6,966 bases of DNA from JBCCFW01 sp039029535. GTDB taxonomy: Bacteria; Acidobacteriota; JBCCFW01. The notes beneath the pieces were generated by a model, which was given only the letters and a program-made list of their open reading frames with translations, ran no database searches and was not told where the DNA came from. Positions 1-4,680 of this stretch are shown piece after piece (within the stretch, counting starts at the first letter, position 1; the number at the start of each line of letters is the position of its first letter). Made by a program: the position numbers and the translations under genes. The stretch covers positions 1-6,966 of the forward strand of contig JBCCFW010000263.1 of NCBI GenBank assembly GCA_039029535.1, read 5' to 3'.

Positions 1-3000
1 AAGAGCTGGCTCTCCAGCAGCGAGTCGGCCAGCTCCGCGCAGCTCCGGCTCAGCAGCTTGGCCTGGCTGCGACCGCTCGCCGCGTGGAGCTCGGCGGCGA
101 CCAGCTCCTTGCCCGTGCCGTTCTCGCCGATGACGAGCACGGAGGCGTCGCTGGGAGCGACCGTGTGGATGAGCCTGCGCAGGTCCTGGAGCGGGCGCGA
201 CGTCCCGACGATGGGACCGTCGGGCCCGAGCGAGGACAGGATGGCCTCGGCCCGGGCCGTCCGCTGCTCGATGCCCTGAGCACGCGTGAGGAGCTGTCCG
301 AAGTCGGCGAAGACCGGCGCGAGGAGATCGAGCTCCTTGCGGAGGTCGTGCGACGGGGGTGGGCCGTCGAAGTACGCCACGACACGCGTGCCGTCGGCGG
401 TGGCCACGGGGACCGCGACGTAGGCCTCGACGCCCATGTCCGCCACGCTGCCTTCGTAGCGGACGTCCGGCTCGTCGCGAGCCCCGAGGGAGAGGGCGGG
501 CTCGCCCTTGTCCAGCGCCTGTCGCAGGAGCTGATCGGGGACGCGTTGTTCTTCGGGAGGAAGGACGGCGCCGTCGCGCTGTCGTGCTGCACGGCAGGAC
601 AGCTCCGGACCGTCACCGAGGAAGACCAGGCCACGGGCGAGGTCGAGACGCTCGAGGGCTCCATTGAGGAAGACGTCGAGGAGTGACTCCGGCCGGGCGA
701 GGTCCGCCTCCATGACGAGGGAGTGGAAGACCTCCAGTCGGTCGAGCTTCGCTCGTTCATCCGAAGACATGGTCGCCTCAGGAGCATCGGGTTCGAGCAG
801 CCTCTTCAGCCGCGCGTGAACGTGTTGGGTCGCGAAGGCCTTCCGCTCGTCGTCCGGCAGCTTCTCACGCAGGCGAGACGAGATCTCCTCCGACCGCTCC
901 AGCAGCTCGGCGGCACGGTCCGGCTCGCCGCAGGCGCGGAAGGCGAGGGCCATCATCGTGAGCTCCAGCGCGCGCACGGGCTCGGGCGGTCGGAAGGGGT
1001 GAGACAGGCACTCTTCGGCCTCGTCGAGGAGACCCTCGAGGTCGTCGGCGAGCACGCGCGAGACGAGCAGGTCGCGGCGCATCTTCGCGGCCTGGCCCTC
1101 GAGCCCGAGCTCGTGGGCGCGATCCAGGGTCTCCCGCAGGCGGGAGCAGGCGTCCGCGGCCCGTCCGTCGTCGGCTTCGAGCAGGGCGACGAGTCTTTGA
1201 GCTTCGACCTCCGGAAGCGTCGCACCGGCGCGTGAGGCCAGCGCCACCGCTTCCTCGACACGCTCTCGGACATCCACTGCTTGGGCCGACCAGGCGGAGC
1301 TGGCGAGCCGTGCGGTAGCCAATGCCTCGTTCTCGGCGTCACCGGCCCGGAGGAAGCACTCACGGGCTCGTTCGGCGGAGCGGCGAGCGAGGCTCCACCG
1401 ACAGCGATAGGTCCACAGGTTCACGAAGCTGAGGTGCGCCATCCCCTCGGCGACCGCTTCGCCGAGTCGCGAGCGGAGATCGACGCACTGCTCGAACGCG
1501 GCCTCGGCCTCGATGACGTCACCGAGGGTGAGCGCGGCGTTGCCGATGCCTTGCACCGCTCCCGCCAGGCCCGTCAGGCTGCCCATCCGTCGCATGGCCT
1601 CGGCCGCCTCGCGGGCCATCGTGAGCCCGGCCTCGAGCTCGCCCAGGCTGAGCAACGCGCTCGACAGGTTCTTGCTGGTCGCAGCGACCGTCCGCACGTC
1701 GCCAGCGAGACGCGCTTCGTCGACGGCCTCGCGCCAGGCGTCTCCCGCCTGTTGAATCCGGCCGCGCCAGTGCTCGTGGATGCCCAGGTGGTTGAGGGCC
1801 GACGCGAGGTCGGCATGACTCCCGAGACGACGTGCGAGACCGACGGCCTCGGCGTGGAGTCGGCCGGCCTCCTCCGCGTCGCCGTTCCAGCGCGCGACCT
1901 GACCGAGGACTCCCAGGAGCCGAGACCGACCCCCGTCGTCGTCCACGGCACTCGCCGCCGTCAACCCTCGCTCGCACGACGTCTTCGCGTCGTCGAGCCG
2001 CCAGAGTCGGAGGAACATGGACGCGAGCTCGTGATGGAGTTGCCAGCGCGGCGCTCCGGCTTCGGCACCGGCGAACTCGGCGAGCTGAATGAGCCCGGCC
2101 TGAGCCGTGGCGGCGTCTTCGCGACGTCCGAGCTGCTCGAGAAGCTGCGCTCTCGTGCGTTGAAGGGGGAGCGGGACTCGTTCGGGTGAGTCGCCGGCCA
2201 GGTCGAGCAGGGCATCCAGTCGTTCCAGCGCTTCGGCGTGAAGACCGGCCCGCGTCAGCGCTTCTGCGGAGGAAGGGACGCTGCGCAAGGCATCGTCGAG
2301 GGAGGCGGCGGCGAGGTCGAGCTCGGCAACCCGATGCGCGGTCGAGCCGGCGGAGGAGCTTCGCTCGAGCGCACGGGCGAGCGCCCGACGGACGGGGATC
2401 AGCTCGTGACCCGATGAGCTGGACGTCATCGCCTCGCGCAGGCGGTCGTGTCCCAGCGAGACCTTGTCGGTTCCGGGGCCGTCGCGAAGGAGACCGCGAT
2501 CGACCAGGCGATCGAGGGCCTCGAGCAGCTCGTCTTCCGGGAGGCTCAGCGCTTCGCCGAGCACGGTCACGTCGACGGAGCTGCCGGCGATGACGACCGC
2601 CTGCACGATCGATCGAGCCGTCGGACCCAGGGCGTCGACCAGGTTGCGGGAGGCTTCCGAGGCCGAGAGCTCAGCGAGGTCCACGCCGGAGGGCAGCACT
2701 AGCGTGGGCTCTCCGTGCTCGTCCCGCTGCACCACGCCTCGCGTGGCCAGCTCGCGGGTGACCTGCTCGATGTCGTGCGGCAGCCCACCCGTCGACGCCT
2801 GCATCCGACTTGCGAACTCGGTCGAGGGTGAGACGCCGAGCATGGACTCGACGACGAGCCCAACGTCGTCGACATCGAAGGGCTCGAGACGGACGACTTG
2901 ACCACGAGGGTCGGCGGCCAGGCTGTCACGGAGTCGAGCGGCGGCCGGTCGCGTTCCGACCTCGTCGTCGCGGAAGACCGTGAGGAGCAGCAGTGAGTGC

Positions 3001-4409
3001 TGCGCGCGTTCGACGAGACGCTCGACCAGCTCGATGGAGAGAGTGTCGGCCCACTGAAGGTCGTCGAGCACGAGGAGGTGAGGGCCACGGGTCAGCAGCT
3101 CGGACAGCACGGCCTCGGCGGCCCAGGTCACCCGGAGACGATCGGTCGGATCCGGAGTGTCGGGTGCGTCGTCGTCGAGCTCGTCGGTGGGGTCCGAGGG
3201 GGAGAGCTCGGGGAGCACGGCGTGCAGCACGCGCTGGTCGTGACGGGTCGACTCCGACGCGGCGGGAAGTGCTCGGATCAGCGTCTCCACGAAGGCGCCG
3301 AGGGGACGCTGCCCGAGACGGGAGGCCGAGCCGAGCACCTGGAAGCCGAGGAGCTCCGCCTCGATCCGGAGCTCGTCCACCAGGCGACTCTTGCCGACTC
3401 CGGACGGACCGGTGATCGACACGAGCGTGGTGTCGGTCCGTGCGTGCTGGAGAGCCGCGAGGAGACGCTCACGCTCGTCTTCCCGACCGACGAGTCGGGG
3501 TGCGAGGGCCCGAGGCATGCGCTCCGATGCCGAGGACTCGCGGTCCAGCGGCACGCCGAGGTCGGTGGCGATCGCGTGCAGCCGCGTCGCGAGCTCGGCG
3601 GCCGAGCGGGGTCGGTCGTCGGGATTCTTGGCGAGACAGGCGGTGACCAGGTCGACGAGGGCCGGTGCGAGCTCCGGGTTGTCGTCGTGGAGACTCCGCG
3701 GAGGATCGTGCAGCACGCCGAGAAGCAGCTCGGTGGGACCGTCGGCGAGGAAGGGAGGTCGACCTCCGAGGACCTCCTGCATGACCGCGCCGGCCGCCCA
3801 GAGGTCGGAGCGCGCATCGACCTGGCCGCCCCGCACCTGCTCGGGCGCGGCGTAGGCGATCGTCCCGATCAGTTGGCCGGTTCCGCTGAGCGACGAGATC
3901 CGGCCGTCGAGCCGTGCGAGCCCGAAGTCGACGAGGCGGGCAGTGCCGTCGGGTTGCACGAGGACGTTGCTCGGCTTGAGGTCGCGGTGCAGCACGCCGT
4001 GCTCGTGGCAGTGCTCGAGACCGAGCGCGACCTGATGCAGCAACCCGAGTCGTGACGCGAGCCACTCGGGCGAGTTGCGAGCGGGGGGCCAGCCAGCGGC
4101 CTCGTCGGCGATGACGTCGGCCAAGGTGCGGCCCTCGACCAGCTCCATGCTGAACCAGGGACGCTCGCGGCCGTCGATCTCACCGACGCCTGACTCGAGC
4201 ACCCGGACGACGTTGGGGTGGGAGAGCCGCGACGCGGCGAGGAACTCGCGTCGAAGCCGTCGGCCTCCCGAGCGCGGGCCTCCCTCGTGCAGCACCTTGA
4301 CGGCGACCAGCGAGTCGTCGCGAGTGTCGCGCGCCTTCCACGCCACGCCCATCGCCCCCTCGCCGAGGCGCTCGAGCAGCTCGTGGTGGGCGAGGGAGTG
4401 AACGGTCAA
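1..4409 (-). CDS. Ser/Thr protein kinase - STAND ATPase - TPR - GAF - sigma-54 activator fusion (3' end outside window)
   Basis: Predicted cytosolic signalling protein that couples a Ser/Thr kinase to sigma-54-dependent transcription; no membrane segment is seen. The frame is open for 1469 codons and runs off the left edge. Kinase, residues 10-280: Gly loop GEGAMG 16-21, VAVK with K38, helix-C E55, HRDLKPSN 141-148 (D143), DFG 161-163, APE 188-190, DDRP 264-267; the activation loop carries S172, S173, S175, T177 and T183, and GTIAYAAPE replaces the common GTPAYMAPE. STAND-type ATPase, 304-560: LVGRE, Walker A GPSGVGKS 334-341, Walker B LLVLDD 445-450 followed by LQWAD, GGLP 541-544; a winged-helix-like part follows to about 683. 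Helical TPR region about 690-1210, with 40-residue spacing of Gly 863, 903, 943, 983 and 1023. GAF-like domain about 1215-1373. Sigma-54 AAA+ domain from about 1395: Walker A GENGTGKE 1428-1435, then SLLESQL. Missing here: GAFTGA, the AAA+ Walker B and any Fis-type HTH. The TTG start at 4409 is chosen because no in-frame ATG or GTG lies between the upstream stop (4650-4652) and the Gly loop, and GGAG sits 9 nt upstream. Domain order is partly reminiscent of mycobacterial PknK (kinase plus STAND-like ATPase), but the output domain differs. Divergent from the lipoprotein gene. Confidence 0.93.
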   Translation of the reverse strand, partial: MTVHSLAHHELLERLGEGAMGVAWKARDTRDDSLVAVKVLHEGGPRSGGRRLRREFLAASRLSHPNVVRVLESGVGEIDGRERPWFSMELVEGRTLADVIADEAAGWPPARNSPEWLASRLGLLHQVALGLEHCHEHGVLHRDLKPSNVLVQPDGTARLVDFGLARLDGRISSLSGTGQLIGTIAYAAPEQVRGGQVDARSDLWAAGAVMQEVLGGRPPFLADGPTELLLGVLHDPPRSLHDDNPELAPALVDLVTACLAKNPDDRPRSAAELATRLHAIATDLGVPLDRESSASERMPRALAPRLVGREDERERLLAALQHARTDTTLVSITGPSGVGKSRLVDELRIEAELLGFQVLGSASRLGQRPLGAFVETLIRALPAASESTRHDQRVLHAVLPELSPSDPTDELDDDAPDTPDPTDRLRVTWAAEAVLSELLTRGPHLLVLDDLQWADTLSIELVERLVERAQHSLLLLTVFRDDEVGTRPAAARLRDSLAADPRGQVVRLEPFDVDDVGLVVESMLGVSPSTEFASRMQASTGGLPHDIEQVTRELATRGVVQRDEHGEPTLVLPSGVDLAELSASEASRNLVDALGPTARSIVQAVVIAGSSVDVTVLGEALSLPEDELLEALDRLVDRGLLRDGPGTDKVSLGHDRLREAMTSSSSGHELIPVRRALARALERSSSAGSTAHRVAELDLAAASLDDALRSVPSSAEALTRAGLHAEALERLDALLDLAGDSPERVPLPLQRTRAQLLEQLGRREDAATAQAGLIQLAEFAGAEAGAPRWQLHHELASMFLRLWRLDDAKTSCERGLTAASAVDDDGGRSRLLGVLGQVARWNGDAEEAGRLHAEAVGLARRLGSHADLASALNHLGIHEHWRGRIQQAGDAWREAVDEARLAGDVRTVAATSKNLSSALLSLGELEAGLTMAREAAEAMRRMGSLTGLAGAVQGIGNAALTLGDVIEAEAAFEQCVDLRSRLGEAVAEGMAHLSFVNLWTYRCRWSLARRSAERARECFLRAGDAENEALATARLASSAWSAQAVDVRERVEEAVALASRAGATLPEVEAQRLVALLEADDGRAADACSRLRETLDRAHELGLEGQAAKMRRDLLVSRVLADDLEGLLDEAEECLSHPFRPPEPVRALELTMMALAFRACGEPDRAAELLERSEEISSRLREKLPDDERKAFATQHVHARLKRLLEPDAPEATMSSDERAKLDRLEVFHSLVMEADLARPESLLDVFLNGALERLDLARGLVFLGDGPELSCRAARQRDGAVLPPEEQRVPDQLLRQALDKGEPALSLGARDEPDVRYEGSVADMGVEAYVAVPVATADGTRVVAYFDGPPPSHDLRKELDLLAPVFADFGQLLTRAQGIEQRTARAEAILSSLGPDGPIVGTSRPLQDLRRLIHTVAPSDASVLVIGENGTGKELVAAELHAASGRSQAKLLSRSCAELADSLLESQL

Positions 4410-4418
4410 CGCGGCGGT

Positions 4419-4422
4419 CTCC
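4419..4422 (-). promoter_or_regulatory. Ribosome binding site GGAG deciding the TTG start of the kinase-activator
   Basis: On the minus strand GGAG is followed by 9 nt and then TTG (4409-4407), giving an N-terminus MTVHSLAHH directly before the kinase domain. The only in-frame ATG nearby (residue 20 in this numbering) lies inside the Gly loop and cannot be the start. In-frame TTG codons further upstream (4589, 4637) would add over 60 residues of low-quality sequence spanning the inverted repeat. The start is therefore likely but not proven. Confidence 0.6.
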
Positions 4423-4496
4423 AGGGCGCGATCGGGTCTCAGCTTGCCATGGGCGTCGGGGCCGCCCGAGGAGAGGCAGGTCCGCGGCCAGGACCA

Positions 4497-4528
4497 CGAA
4501 AGAAGTTGCCGGCATGCAACTTCTTTCG
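4497..4528. repeat. Perfect 13-bp inverted repeat, candidate activator enhancer (UAS)
   Basis: The left arm CGAAAGAAGTTGC (4497-4509) and the right arm GCAACTTCTTTCG (4516-4528) are exact reverse complements around the 6-nt spacer CGGCAT. The arms are markedly more A/T-rich than their surroundings. The centre lies about 134 bp upstream of the start site predicted from the sigma-54 promoter at 4621, within the -80 to -150 range typical of bacterial enhancer-binding-protein sites. Inferred role: binding site for a dimeric regulator, plausibly the adjacent sigma-54 activator. A terminator is less likely because the repeat lies between divergent genes with no upstream gene to terminate and no clean T tract. 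A hairpin in the kinase-gene leader remains possible if transcription of that gene starts upstream of the repeat. Confidence 0.8.
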
Positions 4529-4620
4529 CACCTCGCAGACGATACCCGCCGAGACCGGCCGAGGGGCGCGCTTGGCGTGAGAACGGCAATGTTGGCGATC
4601 TCGGACGGGTGAGGGCTGCC

Positions 4621-4636
4621 TGGCACGTCGGCTGCA
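4621..4636 (+). promoter_or_regulatory. Sigma-54 (-24/-12) promoter for the serine hydrolase lipoprotein gene
   Basis: TGGCACG-N4-CTGCA matches the sigma-54 consensus TGGCACG-N4-TTGCW at all positions but one (C for the first T of the -12 box). The invariant dinucleotides are GG at 4622-4623 and GC at 4634-4635, separated by exactly 10 nt. A pyrimidine precedes the -24 box, as in the consensus. Counting the C at 4635 as -12 puts the start site near 4647, leaving a leader of about 34 nt before the ATG at 4681 with room for its ribosome binding site. Such promoters need an AAA+ activator, and one is encoded divergently next door. Confidence 0.78.
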
Positions 4637-4666
4637 ATTGAGGGAGGCATCACTCGCAACCTCGCC

Positions 4667-4672
4667 AGGAGA
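4667..4672 (+). promoter_or_regulatory. Ribosome binding site AGGAGA of the lipoprotein gene
   Basis: AGGAGA lies 8 nt before the ATG at 4681, an optimal spacing. The second in-frame ATG at 4693 (residue 5) would be 20 nt away, so 4681 is preferred, although starting at residue 5 would also give an acceptable signal peptide. Confidence 0.75.
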
Positions 4673-4680
4673 CCCAAGAG

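Noticed and set aside
2997..4055. A 352-codon plus-strand frame, and others at 1281-2189 and 84-686.
   Set aside because: All lie opposite the kinase, ATPase, TPR and GAF regions of the minus-strand gene, whose conserved motifs show the coding strand. They have no matching motifs and follow the GC-rich codon bias.
4476..4490. A minus-strand GG-N10-GC element (TGGCCGC-N4-CTGCC) that might be a sigma-54 promoter of the kinase gene.
   Set aside because: Only the core dinucleotides and a few other positions match; the CACG of the -24 box and the final A/T are lost. GG-N10-GC is common by chance in GC-rich DNA. Autoregulation is possible but unsupported.
4497..4528. Inverted repeat read as an intrinsic terminator.
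   Set aside because: It lies between divergent gene starts, so there is no gene end nearby to terminate, and the downstream arm is not followed by a T run on either strand.
4573..4588. A second plus-strand GG-N10-GC element (TGGCGTG-N4-CGGCA) upstream of the main sigma-54 promoter.
   Set aside because: It has four mismatches to the consensus boxes against one at 4621-4636, and would give a leader of over 80 nt. Best explained as chance.
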